A stretch of 64,000 nucleotides of DNA, from NCBI RefSeq assembly GCF_014270105.1, contig NZ_JACNMF010000005.1, positions 124,001 through 188,000 on the forward strand, given 5' to 3'. Every line of letters starts with the position of its first letter. Position 1 is the first letter of the stretch. Shown here in pieces: positions 8,747-18,146 of this stretch. The notes beneath the pieces were generated by a model that saw nothing but the letters and a program-made list of their open reading frames with translations, was not told where the DNA came from and ran no database searches. The DNA comes from Hyunsoonleella aquatilis (lineage in GTDB: Bacteria; Bacteroidota; Bacteroidia; Flavobacteriales; Flavobacteriaceae). The position numbers and the translations under genes are program-made.

Positions 8747-9826
8747 ATGCTTAAAAAAGTACCTCGACCTCGCGTCTACAGATCCAAAAAAAAACTGGGA
8801 CAAATACCCGGCAGTGTGGTCTACACCGGCGAACGCTCCAAGGAAAAACTGCTCATTGAAACCTTTGACTACACAAAGGCCGATTGCACCGAAAAACTGT
8901 TGGCATCCGTTCAGGAAAGTTTTGAATACAAAAACACCGAATCCGTCACTTGGATCAACCTAAACGGGCTCAACCATGTAAAAGATATCCAAGCCCTCGG
9001 GCAACATTACGAACTGCACCCATTGGTGATGGAGGACATCGTAAACATTGCTCAGCGTCCAAAAATTGACGAATACGAAAACTACCTTTTTGTAGTGCTG
9101 AAAATGGTGTATTACGACAAATCCAAAAACATCGTTTCCGAGCAGGTCAGTTTTGTCTTGGGCGAAAATTATGTGCTGTCCTTTCAGGAAGCCGAAGGCG
9201 ATGTGTTTGATACCGTGAGGGATCGCCTCCGCCATGCCAAAGGCCGTGTGCGCAATATGCAGTCCGACTATCTGCTCTATACGCTGATTGATGCCATAGT
9301 GGATCATTATTTTACGGTAATTGAAATCCTGGGCGATAAAATCGAGGATTTTGAAACCGAAATATTTGCAGGCAAAATTGAAGAAGACGCCAGCCGAAGC
9401 ATCCAAGACCTAAAACGCGAAATCCTGAGGGTGCGCCGAGCCATATTCCCGTTGCGCGAAGTCCTCAACCGCATCGAAAAGAACGAAACCGAGCTCATCC
9501 AAAAAAAGACCCTCACCTATTACCGCGACATTTACGACCATTTAATACAAGTCACCGAAAACATCGATATCTACCGGGAAATGACATGGAGTTTAATGGA
9601 TATGTACATGACCACCATCAGCAACCGGATGAACGAAGTCATGAAAGTCCTCACCATCATGGCCTCCATCTTTATCCCCCTCACCTTCATCGCGGGCATC
9701 TACGGCATGAATTTCGAGTACATCCCCGAACTAAAGCACCGCAACGGCTACTTCGTCGTTTGGGGCGTCATGTTACTCATTTTTTTGGGAATGATGTATT
9801 ATTTCAAGCGGAAGAAGTGGTTGTAG
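8747..9826 (+). CDS. corA: CorA family magnesium/cobalt transporter
   Basis: A protein of 359 residues with the long cytoplasmic alpha/beta N-terminal funnel and two C-terminal membrane helices. The selectivity motif is FIAGIYGMNFEYIPEL (YGMNF) near residue 318, followed by a second helix and a basic tail ending RKKWL. The length is as usual for CorA, which forms a pentameric Mg2+ channel in the inner membrane. A long hairpin follows the stop codon and probably terminates transcription. Confidence 0.92.
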   Translation: MLKKVPRPRVYRSKKKLGQIPGSVVYTGERSKEKLLIETFDYTKADCTEKLLASVQESFEYKNTESVTWINLNGLNHVKDIQALGQHYELHPLVMEDIVNIAQRPKIDEYENYLFVVLKMVYYDKSKNIVSEQVSFVLGENYVLSFQEAEGDVFDTVRDRLRHAKGRVRNMQSDYLLYTLIDAIVDHYFTVIEILGDKIEDFETEIFAGKIEEDASRSIQDLKREILRVRRAIFPLREVLNRIEKNETELIQKKTLTYYRDIYDHLIQVTENIDIYREMTWSLMDMYMTTISNRMNEVMKVLTIMASIFIPLTFIAGIYGMNFEYIPELKHRNGYFVVWGVMLLIFLGMMYYFKRKKWL

Positions 9827-9849
9827 GTATGGGCAGAATACCGACGTCA

Positions 9850-9894
9850 CTTCGAGTGATTTTGATTTTTTTTAATCAAAATCGTATCGAGAAG
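9850..9894 (+). terminator. Long hairpin after corA
   Basis: Inverted arms CTTCGAGTGATTTTGATT and AATCAAAATCGTATCGAGAAG surround a run of T. It starts 24 bases after the corA stop. The stem is long and its loop side is T-rich, so it could terminate transcription, but it may equally be one of the repeat palindromes. Confidence 0.5.
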
Positions 9895-10119
9895 TTGGGC
9901 GTTCCCCTCGATGCAACGTAAGAAAGTCTCATAATACAGCCGTCCTCGGGTCTGGCTTTACTCATTGGTCTATATTTCAAATTAATGAATTCGTGAATGT
10001 AAACATTTCACTACTCAATCTTTTTTAAACGTCATTGCTGCAAAGGTACGACCAAAATAATCTCATCAATATAATACGAAAGATTGTAGATTGCTTCGTT
10101 ACACTCGCAACCACGAAGA

Positions 10120-11808
10120 TTAAAAAGGCACCCCACAAACCACCTCCAAAACCTCTTGCGTCACAGGGTGTAAAAAGGTTATGTGCTCCGCATGCAAACA
10201 CAATCGCCCCCCTCTTTTGCCATACAAGTCATCCCCAACAATTGGTGTGTTTAGCCCATCAACATGTGCCGCATGCACCCGTAATTGGTGGGTACGCCCT
10301 GTAATAGGGTAAAAATGAATCCGTGTTTTGCCGTGTTTCACTTCAACCACTTCAAATTTAGTTTTAGCAGGTTTACCGTGTTCATAGCACACCAACTGCT
10401 GTGGACGGTTATCCAAATCCACGCGGAGAGGTAAATCGATGACGCCTTCTTTTTGAGTGATTTCTCCATCCAACAAAGCGACATATCTCTTTTTTACGGT
10501 GCGGTCAATAAACTGTTTTTGCAGGTTTTTATGCGTTTTTTCGTTTTTGGCAACTAACAATAATCCAGAAGTGGACATATCCAAACGGTGCACCAACAAA
10601 GGGCCTTTAGCCTTTGGCAAATAGCGTCGCATGCGTGTCAATACTGATTCCTTAATGTGTTTCCCCGGAACGGATAAAAACTCATGTGGTTTATTGACCA
10701 AAAGCAAATAGTGGTCTTCATAAACGATTTCCAAAGGTGCATTATGCTCCGCGACACTGTCGATAGGATTATCTTCAACAACCAGACCCTGCATCATATG
10801 GCCCAAAATGGGTTCACATTTACTGCGGCACGAGGGATAAAACTGTTTATGTTTCCGCACCTCAGACTTCGGTGAAGCCCCCCACCAAAACTCCGCCATA
10901 GCAATGGGCTTTAAATTGTTTTCATAAGCATATTGAAACAACTTCGGTGCCGCACATTCCCCCGAACCCGCGGGAGGTGGCACTTGGGCATCGTCAAAAA
11001 TATCGATCAAATCTTTGGTTTCCCCATTGGCACTGAGAAATCGGTACTGTTTGTGCAATCGCTTTTGTAGGGAAGCCGATAAAGCCGCACGTTTTTCCTT
11101 TAAGGCTTCAATCGGAGCTAAAACCCTTTCTAGTTGTACTTTTAAGTTTTCGATTTTGGTTTGTCCTTCAGCTTTAAAATCCCTCAATCTAAAATGATAA
11201 TAAATGCTTTGTTGGCCCAAATTTTCTAAAACCGTTTCATATTCGGCAGGTGACAGTTCGGCTAAGGCTATATCTCGTTTCGCTTTGCGCTCTTTTTTTT
11301 TGGCTTTTAATTCGGTTTTAAAAGCTTTTAACTCTTCATCAAAAGTGTTTTGTCCCTGTTCTAAATCCTGTTTTGCTTTTAGCAATTCAGGTGCAGTTTC
11401 CAATGCATCAATCTGTCGGTTCAATTCATTGAGTTCAGCCTCTCCTTTTTTATAAAAACCGGTGGCATCCAAAGTATCAAAAACGGTGGGCACAAAGCCT
11501 TTGTGGGTGTTGCTTTCTGCCAGTTTTCCAGAAAATGCCGCCAAATAGCCCAAAGCACCCTTTTCATTTTGCACCACCATCACCCCGAACATCTTCCCGA
11601 TAACCAAGCCCCTAGCCTCAGAACGCAATCCAAAATTATGCTGAAAATCAGTTTGTTGAGCTAAGTAATCTTGCAAATCCCTTGAAGCGAGCCTGCTCAA
11701 CTCGCGCGGTTCATAATAAAACGGAAAGGTGAATTTCTTTGGAAGTTCAATTTCCACATCAAGGTCCAAGGGGTGAAAAAAAGTTTCGGTAAATTTAGCT
11801 GTTGCCAT
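10120..11808 (-). CDS. RluA family pseudouridine synthase, long N-terminal form
   Basis: A protein of 562 residues. The C-terminal third carries the catalytic motif LLVHRLDMSTSGLLLVAKN (HRLD, catalytic Asp) and YEDHYLLLVNKPHEFLSVPG. It ends in ITGRTHQLRVHAAH, typical of RluA-class enzymes that convert uridine to pseudouridine in 23S rRNA or tRNA. The first ~230 residues include a charged coiled coil (about 120-250, KKKERKAKRD). The length matches the long RluA class found in flavobacteria and some gammaproteobacteria. The RNA target is not certain. The start overlaps the end of the GGCT-type gene by 14 bases. Confidence 0.88.
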   Translation of the reverse strand: MATAKFTETFFHPLDLDVEIELPKKFTFPFYYEPRELSRLASRDLQDYLAQQTDFQHNFGLRSEARGLVIGKMFGVMVVQNEKGALGYLAAFSGKLAESNTHKGFVPTVFDTLDATGFYKKGEAELNELNRQIDALETAPELLKAKQDLEQGQNTFDEELKAFKTELKAKKKERKAKRDIALAELSPAEYETVLENLGQQSIYYHFRLRDFKAEGQTKIENLKVQLERVLAPIEALKEKRAALSASLQKRLHKQYRFLSANGETKDLIDIFDDAQVPPPAGSGECAAPKLFQYAYENNLKPIAMAEFWWGASPKSEVRKHKQFYPSCRSKCEPILGHMMQGLVVEDNPIDSVAEHNAPLEIVYEDHYLLLVNKPHEFLSVPGKHIKESVLTRMRRYLPKAKGPLLVHRLDMSTSGLLLVAKNEKTHKNLQKQFIDRTVKKRYVALLDGEITQKEGVIDLPLRVDLDNRPQQLVCYEHGKPAKTKFEVVEVKHGKTRIHFYPITGRTHQLRVHAAHVDGLNTPIVGDDLYGKRGGRLCLHAEHITFLHPVTQEVLEVVCGVPF

Positions 11809-12202
11809 CTTTCAAAAAATCCCCAGAAAGAATTCTGGGGGCATCTTTTACATTCTGGTTGTAAAGATACACCCAAGCTTTTATAGCATCACCATATTCA
11901 GTAAAACAATCGAGGATTTCCCGTTTGAACAAGCTTGAGGCCTCATCCAAAGCATCATAACCTTCATAATCGTCCAAAACCTCGAAAACAGTGGTCGTAT
12001 GTTTTAACTTAAAAATAGAGCCGTAAACGGTATCGCCAGAATCAGCACTACACGTTGCACCCGGGAACCACGATATTTTGTAGAGTTTACCCTGAAAATA
12101 GCCCTTGCAAACATATTCAGAATTACGCAATAAAAATTCGGACATGGCATTGCCAGAGCCTTTCTGCAATGTGCCGTAAACCATTAAATAATCCGAAAAC
12201 AA
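11795..12202 (-). CDS. Gamma-glutamylcyclotransferase-fold (AIG2-like) protein
   Basis: A protein of 135 residues. The signature LMVYGTLQKGSGN near residue 6 forms the substrate loop of the GGCT/AIG2 fold, and VLDDYEGYD near residue 76 supplies the catalytic Glu region. Members cyclise gamma-glutamyl amines or remove gamma-glutamyl groups. The ATG at 12202 lies six codons before the motif. It lies upstream of and overlaps the pseudouridine synthase gene, so the two are probably cotranscribed; a functional link is not evident. Confidence 0.8.
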   Translation of the reverse strand: MFSDYLMVYGTLQKGSGNAMSEFLLRNSEYVCKGYFQGKLYKISWFPGATCSADSGDTVYGSIFKLKHTTTVFEVLDDYEGYDALDEASSLFKREILDCFTEYGDAIKAWVYLYNQNVKDAPRILSGDFLKDGNS

Positions 12203-12217
12203 AAGTGAAATTGAAGT

Positions 12218-12604
12218 TTACACGAAGCGCTGTAAGTCCACCTCGTTTACTTGTCCGTGGGAGGCATGCGCCACCAACTCGCCATTTTTAATCACCAAAA
12301 GCTGTGGCGATTCGTGCATCAATTGAAACTTTTCGGCCACTAAATCCGAAACTTTTCGATAGCTCAAAATATCCAAATAGTACAAATCCAGCTCCTTTTC
12401 ACCAAAGTTATAATCCTTAACAAACTGGCGCTGCACCATACTACTGATACCGCATCGCGTGGAATGCTTAAAAATAACCTGAGCAGTAACCCCAGATTTC
12501 TGTCCTATATAATCGATTTGCCCGGCGTCGTTTAGAGGAATCCACGGCAGTACCTTTTCCTCCCGCTCCGTTTTTTCACCAAATAATTTGTTCAATAATC
12601 CCAT
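12218..12604 (-). CDS. ytxJ: YtxJ, bacillithiol system redox protein (monothiol bacilliredoxin-like)
   Basis: A protein of 128 residues with a thioredoxin-like fold. The motif FKHSTRCGISSMVQRQF near residue 45 has a single active Cys (TRCGIS), as in YtxJ. SPQLLVIKNGELVAHASHGQV follows as the cis-Pro strand. YtxJ proteins are thought to reduce bacillithiol-mixed disulphides and occur in Firmicutes and Bacteroidetes that make bacillithiol. It lies 15 bases upstream of the GGCT-type gene and co-oriented with it, so it may head a three-gene unit. Confidence 0.85.
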   Translation of the reverse strand: MGLLNKLFGEKTEREEKVLPWIPLNDAGQIDYIGQKSGVTAQVIFKHSTRCGISSMVQRQFVKDYNFGEKELDLYYLDILSYRKVSDLVAEKFQLMHESPQLLVIKNGELVAHASHGQVNEVDLQRFV

Positions 12605-12668
12605 TTATGCTATTAATTGTTCTTTCATGGTTAAACGTAGAGCATTCGCTTTTAGTGTAATTTATTTT

Positions 12669-12753
12669 GGGCGTTACCCACAAGGGGTCGGGCTTTACGC
12701 TCCAAGTCCTCACTCGTGCCTCGCTGTGGGCTTTCCACTGCAATCCCTAACGC
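12669..12753 (+). repeat. GGGCGTTACC...CCCTAACGC dispersed element, copy A
   Basis: An 85 bp element begins GGGCGTTACCC, contains GGGGTCGGGCTTT and ends CAATCCCTAACGC. Its termini GCGTTA/TAACGC are inverted repeats. Three relatives lie at 28776-28852, 34054-34146 (opposite orientation) and 40073-40157. This copy is between the divergent ytxJ and clpB genes. Confidence 0.7.
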
Positions 12754-12842
12754 ACCACTCTTACGCGCTTACTCATACCCTAAGTCGCCTATCCTTTCCA
12801 TAGCTTACAACTGACTAAAAGTCACGTTCTTCAGGAAAAACC

Positions 12843-12857
12843 AAGACATTTTGTCTT
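12843..12857 (+). promoter_or_regulatory. Inverted repeat upstream of clpB (candidate operator)
   Basis: A perfect 15 bp inverted repeat AAGACATTTTGTCTT (6-3-6) lies 75 bases before the clpB ATG. It is the only strong dyad in the leader. A stress-response operator is a reasonable guess, but no factor is known. Confidence 0.35.
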
Positions 12858-12931
12858 AAAATACGTCGTTATTAGAATTGGTAAGATAATTGACCTAAAG
12901 GAAGCGTAAAGGTAAAAAGAAAATACAACAA

Positions 12932-15535
12932 ATGAACTTAAATAATTATACAATAAAATCACAAGAAGCCATACAGCAAGCCCAACAGATTGCACAAGGC
13001 TTTGGCCACCAACAAATTGAAAATGAACATATTTTCAAGGGTATTTTTGAGGTGGACGAAAACGTATTGCCGTTCATTTTGAAAAAACTGAACGTCAACG
13101 TTTCTATCTTAGAACAGGCGCTAGATAAACAATTAGAGAGTTTTGCCAAGGTTTCTGGAGGCGATTTAATGCTTTCGCGTGAAGCTGGAAAGGCGTTAAA
13201 CGAAGCTTCGATTATTGCCAAAAAGATGAAAGATGAGTTTGTATCCATCGAGCATTTGATTTTGGCCGTTTTTAAATCGAACAGCAAAATTGCCCAAATG
13301 TTAAAGGACCAGGGCGTGACCGAAAAAGGTTTGAAACTGGCGATTGAAGAATTACGCAAAGGCGAAAATGTAACGTCCCAAAGTCAGGAGGATACTTATA
13401 ATTCATTATCAAAATACGCCAAAAACCTGAACCAATTGGCAAAGGACGGCAAGTTGGACCCCGTTATCGGGCGCGATGAGGAAATCCGAAGGATACTTCA
13501 AATTTTATCCCGTCGTACCAAAAACAACCCGATTTTAGTAGGTGAACCCGGAACAGGAAAAACAGCCATCGCTGAAGGTTTAGCCCATCGGATCATCGAT
13601 GGTGATATTCCCGAAAACTTAAAAGAAAAACAAATTTTCGCGTTGGATATGGGGGCACTAATCGCTGGCGCCAAATATAAAGGTGAGTTTGAAGAGCGAC
13701 TAAAGGCTGTCATTAAAGAAGTAACAACAAGCGATGGCGATATTGTTCTCTTTATAGACGAAATCCACACGCTTGTTGGAGCCGGTGGCGGACAAGGCGC
13801 GATGGATGCGGCTAATATTTTAAAGCCTGCATTGGCACGTGGCGAACTCAGGGCTATCGGTGCAACCACATTAGACGAATACCAAAAGTACTTTGAAAAA
13901 GACAAGGCTTTGGAACGTCGTTTTCAAAAGGTAATGGTGGATGAACCCGACACCGAAAGTGCCATTTCCATTTTGCGGGGTATTAAGGAAAAATACGAAA
14001 CGCACCATAAAGTGCGCATAAAAGATGATGCTATTATTGGTGCGGTGGAACTATCGCAACGCTATATTACCAACCGATTTTTACCGGACAAAGCCATTGA
14101 TTTGATGGATGAAGCCGCTTCCAAAATGCGCATGGAAATCAATTCAAAACCCGAGGAATTGGATGTTCTGGATAGAAAAATCATGCAGTTGGAAATCGAG
14201 ATTGAAGCCATTAAACGTGAAAAGGATGAGAGTAAATTGAAATCCCTTCGCTCGGATTTGGCTAATTTGAAGGAACAGCGCAACGATATTTTTGCCAAAT
14301 GGAAGAGTGAAAAAGAAGTGGTAGATCATATCCAAAACACAAAGCTGGATATCGAAAACTTCAAGCTGGAAGCAGAAAAAGCGGAACGCGAAGGCGATTA
14401 CGGCAAAGTTGCGGAACTGCGTTACGGCAAGATAAAAGAAGCCCAAGAACAACTTGAAGCGCTTCAAGAGCAATTAAAAGCACAATCTGAAAACTCCTTA
14501 ATAAAAGAAGAAGTCACTTATGATGATATCGCGGAAGTAGTTGCTAAATGGACGGGTATTCCCGTAACAAAAATGGTGCAGAGCGAACGCGAAAAGCTTT
14601 TGAAATTAGAGGATGAACTGCACAAACGCGTTGTTGGCCAAGAAGAAGCCATCGAGGCCGTTAGTGATGCCGTAAGACGTAGCCGGGCTGGATTACAAAA
14701 CCCACAAAAGCCTATCGGTACATTCCTGTTTTTGGGCACGACAGGCGTAGGTAAAACGGAACTGGCAAAAGCGCTAGCCGAATATTTGTTTGATGACGAA
14801 AATGCGATGACAAGAATTGATATGAGTGAATATCAAGAACGCCATGCGGTCAGCAGATTAGTGGGCGCACCTCCGGGATACGTAGGTTACGATGAAGGTG
14901 GTCAATTGACAGAAGCCGTGCGCAGAAAACCCTATTCCGTGGTATTGTTGGATGAAATTGAAAAAGCACATCCCGATACTTTCAATATCCTACTACAAGT
15001 GCTGGATGAAGGGCATTTAACAGATAACAAAGGCAGGGTTGCTGATTTCAAAAATACCATCATCATCATGACCTCCAATATTGGAAGCCATATTATACAA
15101 GAGCGATTTGAGGCGACTAAAGATATTGATTCCGCCATTGAAGCTTCAAAAGTAGATGTATTGGCACTTTTGAAACAGAGCGTAAGACCAGAGTTTTTAA
15201 ACCGAATTGATGACACAATTATGTTTACACCACTCACAAAGGAAAACATTGTCGCCATAGTAGGTTTACAGCTCAAAAATGTAGCGAAGATGCTATTGCA
15301 ACAAAACATCACTTTTGATGCTACTTCGGAAGCCATTAGCTATTTAGCTGAAAGAGGCTACAATCCCGAATATGGCGCAAGGCCAGTGAAACGGGTGATT
15401 CAAAAAGAAGTGCTCAACGCCTTAAGCAAGGAAATTTTGGCCGGAAAAGTGACAACAGACAGTATTATTCTATTGGATGCCTTTGACGACCAATTGGTCT
15501 TCAGAAATCAGAGCGATTTGGTAGAAAATGCATAA
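12932..15535 (+). CDS. clpB: ClpB ATP-dependent disaggregase
   Basis: A protein of 867 residues, the full length for ClpB/Hsp104. The order is the N-domain with two Clp repeats (1-145), NBD1 with Walker A GEPGTGKT near 205, the M-domain coiled coil (about 405-525), then NBD2 with GTTGVGKT near 605 and LDEIEKAHPD. The C-terminal GARPVKRVIQ sensor 2 region is present. The M-domain and the absence of a ClpP-docking IGF loop make it ClpB rather than ClpA/ClpC. It rescues aggregated proteins together with DnaK. A hairpin terminator follows at 15573. Confidence 0.97.
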   Translation: MNLNNYTIKSQEAIQQAQQIAQGFGHQQIENEHIFKGIFEVDENVLPFILKKLNVNVSILEQALDKQLESFAKVSGGDLMLSREAGKALNEASIIAKKMKDEFVSIEHLILAVFKSNSKIAQMLKDQGVTEKGLKLAIEELRKGENVTSQSQEDTYNSLSKYAKNLNQLAKDGKLDPVIGRDEEIRRILQILSRRTKNNPILVGEPGTGKTAIAEGLAHRIIDGDIPENLKEKQIFALDMGALIAGAKYKGEFEERLKAVIKEVTTSDGDIVLFIDEIHTLVGAGGGQGAMDAANILKPALARGELRAIGATTLDEYQKYFEKDKALERRFQKVMVDEPDTESAISILRGIKEKYETHHKVRIKDDAIIGAVELSQRYITNRFLPDKAIDLMDEAASKMRMEINSKPEELDVLDRKIMQLEIEIEAIKREKDESKLKSLRSDLANLKEQRNDIFAKWKSEKEVVDHIQNTKLDIENFKLEAEKAEREGDYGKVAELRYGKIKEAQEQLEALQEQLKAQSENSLIKEEVTYDDIAEVVAKWTGIPVTKMVQSEREKLLKLEDELHKRVVGQEEAIEAVSDAVRRSRAGLQNPQKPIGTFLFLGTTGVGKTELAKALAEYLFDDENAMTRIDMSEYQERHAVSRLVGAPPGYVGYDEGGQLTEAVRRKPYSVVLLDEIEKAHPDTFNILLQVLDEGHLTDNKGRVADFKNTIIIMTSNIGSHIIQERFEATKDIDSAIEASKVDVLALLKQSVRPEFLNRIDDTIMFTPLTKENIVAIVGLQLKNVAKMLLQQNITFDATSEAISYLAERGYNPEYGARPVKRVIQKEVLNALSKEILAGKVTTDSIILLDAFDDQLVFRNQSDLVENA

Positions 15536-15572
15536 AATTTAGTTTTGGTTGGTCCCGATAGCTATCGGGAGA

Positions 15573-15616
15573 AAAGCAACGCGATTCTTTTATAAAGATG
15601 AACGTTGCTTTTTTTG
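15573..15616 (+). terminator. Rho-independent terminator of clpB
   Basis: Arms AAAGCAACG and CGTTGCTTT are followed by a run of T. It begins 38 bases after the clpB stop. Just before it, 15553-15569 carries the small palindrome CCCGATAGCTATCGGGA, which recurs in altered form at 2451 and 34118. Confidence 0.8.
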
Positions 15617-15818
15617 TTTTTACTGTACATCGGGAACTTCACCTATTTTGTCGAAAAGCGGTTCGACCAATCGTCCAATAAATCGTTAAAATTCATTTTT
15701 TTTAAAATTAAATCTTTAACTTAGCCCAACATTTTTATGTCCCAAATCCAACATAAAATTCACCCTTTTTGTTTCCCTCTTGTTAAGTAAATTATAAACT
15801 ATTAAATAGAAAACCTCT

Positions 15819-16580
15819 ATGAATATTGCACAGTACATTGATTACACTTGCCTCAACCCTTCCGCTACAGAACATGATATAGTTGAGTTATGTAAACAGG
15901 CCATTGAGCATAATTTTCATAGTGTTTGTGTCAATAGTTGCTATGTGGCTATGGCGAAGCAAATCCTTAAAGATTCCAATACTAAAGTATGCACAGTTGT
16001 AGGATTTCCTTTTGGATCAGCAGACAGTAAAGCAAAGGTCTTTGAAGCCGAAAATGCCATAAATGATGGGGCAGATGAAATTGATATGGTACTAAATCGT
16101 GGGTTTTTGAAAAGCAAAAACTACGTAGCCGTGTTAAGGGATGTGCTGAATGTAAAAACCGCAATTGGAAAAAAACCATTGAAGGTCATTCTCGAAATTT
16201 CGGAATTAAACAAAAACGACATCATCAAGGCTTGCGAAATTTGCCTTGATGCCAACGCCGATTACATTAAAACCTCCACTGGATTTGCAAAAAGCGGGGC
16301 TACGTTTACCGCCGTGAAAATCATCAAAAAAACGGTTAAAAACAAAATGAAGATAAAAGCTTCGGGAGGTATTAGCGATTTTGAAACCGCATTGAAGTTT
16401 ATTGATGCAGGTGCGGACAGAATTGGCACATCAACTTTAATAAAATCATTGTACAATGCCCGTCAAATCCGAAATACGCGGATTTTCAAGCAGTATATCC
16501 AGACGATTGAGAATACTGATAGCAACGAGCAACAGCAGAATCAAGAGTCCACTGAGACCAGTAAAATATCGAAAAATTAA
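15819..16580 (+). CDS. deoC: Deoxyribose-phosphate aldolase
   Basis: A protein of 253 residues. It begins NIAQYIDYTCLNPSAT, has VCTVVGFPFGS and EIDMVLNRG, the Schiff-base lysine in DYIKTSTGF, and a second active lysine in KIKASGGI. The enzyme splits 2-deoxyribose-5-phosphate into acetaldehyde and glyceraldehyde-3-phosphate in deoxynucleoside catabolism. A Gln/Asn/Ser-rich tail of about 25 residues extends beyond the usual end. The stop overlaps the convergent pxpC stop by 4 bases. Confidence 0.93.
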   Translation: MNIAQYIDYTCLNPSATEHDIVELCKQAIEHNFHSVCVNSCYVAMAKQILKDSNTKVCTVVGFPFGSADSKAKVFEAENAINDGADEIDMVLNRGFLKSKNYVAVLRDVLNVKTAIGKKPLKVILEISELNKNDIIKACEICLDANADYIKTSTGFAKSGATFTAVKIIKKTVKNKMKIKASGGISDFETALKFIDAGADRIGTSTLIKSLYNARQIRNTRIFKQYIQTIENTDSNEQQQNQESTETSKISKN

Positions 16581-17428
16581 TCTATCAGTTTGAAATGAAT
16601 GGCCTGCCCCATGTATTTCTGGGCTAATACGTTGATGGCTGTTTCTTTCAATTGAAATATTCTTGGATAGCCTCCCGTCGTTTGACAATCGCGCATCAAA
16701 ATAATCGGTTTTCCCGAAGGCGGTAATTGTATCGTTCCGGGTAATACGGGAGCCGTGAGAATAGGTGCCAAATTATTTGCCACTGTTTCTTCCAGACGAT
16801 AACCCATTCGATTGCTGTCTTTTGAAATGGTAAAGCCTTCCTCCAACAATTTGGATTGTTGCGTCTTGTTTAATTTATCAAATTCCGGACCTTTAAATAC
16901 CTCAATATTATCTTTTAAAATATAATCCCGATTGACTTTAAAGGATGCGTTTTTTGGTTTGAGCCCAACGGGCGTCTCGTCAATTGAAATCGTATCGCCC
17001 TTATTAAGTCTATTGGATGCCGTAATTCCCGGGTACATGCTGTAACTACCCATCACCTTTTCTCCTTTAAAACCCCCTTTAACTGCCAAGTAGCTTCTAA
17101 ACCCATCGTTGAGCCTTCCAAGCGATAAAACGTCTCCCTTATGGACAGAAATTGTCCGGTTCAAAGGCACACTTTTATCATTTATATTTGGGGAACTATC
17201 GGCACCGCAAACCGCTATTATAGTTGGGCAATGAAACTTGAGTTTTAAGCCCATCATAGTGATTTCCAATACAGGTAAGTTTTCTGGATTTCCAACCAAA
17301 GTATTGGCCACAGCAACAGCATATCTATCCATTACCCCCGAATAAGGTACCCCAAATTTTTGAAAACCGATACGGCCAAAGTCCTGAATACTCGTAAATA
17401 TCCCAGGCTGTAAAACCTCAACCATCAA
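16577..17428 (-). CDS. pxpC: 5-oxoprolinase subunit PxpC (KipA / biotin-dependent carboxyltransferase family)
   Basis: A protein of 283 residues. It opens EVLQPGIFTSIQDFGRIGFQ, the conserved start of the allophanate hydrolase subunit 2/KipA fold, and has GDVLSLGRLNDGFRSYLAV and RDCQTTGGYPRI near the C-terminus. With PxpA and PxpB it hydrolyses 5-oxoproline to glutamate using ATP. It overlaps pxpB by 11 bases, so translation is coupled. It is the last gene of a four-gene operon. Confidence 0.9.
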   Translation of the reverse strand: MMVEVLQPGIFTSIQDFGRIGFQKFGVPYSGVMDRYAVAVANTLVGNPENLPVLEITMMGLKLKFHCPTIIAVCGADSSPNINDKSVPLNRTISVHKGDVLSLGRLNDGFRSYLAVKGGFKGEKVMGSYSMYPGITASNRLNKGDTISIDETPVGLKPKNASFKVNRDYILKDNIEVFKGPEFDKLNKTQQSKLLEEGFTISKDSNRMGYRLEETVANNLAPILTAPVLPGTIQLPPSGKPIILMRDCQTTGGYPRIFQLKETAINVLAQKYMGQAIHFKLID

Positions 17429-18146
17429 TCACCTCGCTCTCCATTTGATACAAGCCTTCTTTTACCAAAGTTTTGATATCCTCATAGCCCGAACGTGAAA
17501 TTGGCACAAATTGTACTTGGTCCAATGCACTTGCAAAACAGGGCTGTTCTTTATGCGGATCGAAAAATGAAATTGGCGAATTACCAATAATATGCCAGCC
17601 CCCTGGGCTTTCGCTTGGGTAAACTCCCGTTTGACCACCACCAATGGCCACAGCCCCCTTTTCAATCTTTAGGCGAGGCACGGCCTTTCTTGGTATGTGA
17701 AGCGTTTCATCCAATCCCCCTAAATACAGAAATCCGGGCAAAAACCCGATAAAGTAAACGGTATAAATAGCTTTTGAATGCATTTGAACCACCTCCTTTT
17801 TTGACAACTTTTTCCCTTTGGAAAGTGCATCCAAATCAATACCAAAATCGTCATCATAACATACCGGGATTTTCCATAATCGCGACGGTCGTGGCTTAAT
17901 TTCTGACGGATTCCGATAAATTTCTTTTAGTCGCCCAACTTCTTCTTCAAAAGAAAAATGATTTTTATAAACAACTAATAATGAATGATAAGCCGTATTT
18001 ACCTCAACAATATGTTTTAACCGATTTTCAACAGAAAATTTAAATAAGAGTATGTCCGAAAGGATGTCCTTATCAATTTTAGCAGGCCATTCCACCAAAA
18101 TAGCGCATTCCCCAAATCTTTGGTATTTAGGTTGGAATTTCATCAA
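17418..18146 (-). CDS. pxpB: 5-oxoprolinase subunit PxpB (KipI / allophanate hydrolase subunit 1 family)
   Basis: A protein of 242 residues. The N-terminal segment FGECAILVEWPAKID and the central YTVYFIGFLPGFLYLGGLDE, then GAVAIGGGQTGVYPSESPGGWHIIG, are the cyclophilin-like KipI/AHS1 signatures. The protein probably assembles with PxpC as the ATP-dependent part of 5-oxoprolinase. It overlaps pxpA by 4 bases (ATGA) and pxpC by 11. Confidence 0.9.
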   Translation of the reverse strand: MMKFQPKYQRFGECAILVEWPAKIDKDILSDILLFKFSVENRLKHIVEVNTAYHSLLVVYKNHFSFEEEVGRLKEIYRNPSEIKPRPSRLWKIPVCYDDDFGIDLDALSKGKKLSKKEVVQMHSKAIYTVYFIGFLPGFLYLGGLDETLHIPRKAVPRLKIEKGAVAIGGGQTGVYPSESPGGWHIIGNSPISFFDPHKEQPCFASALDQVQFVPISRSGYEDIKTLVKEGLYQMESEVIDG

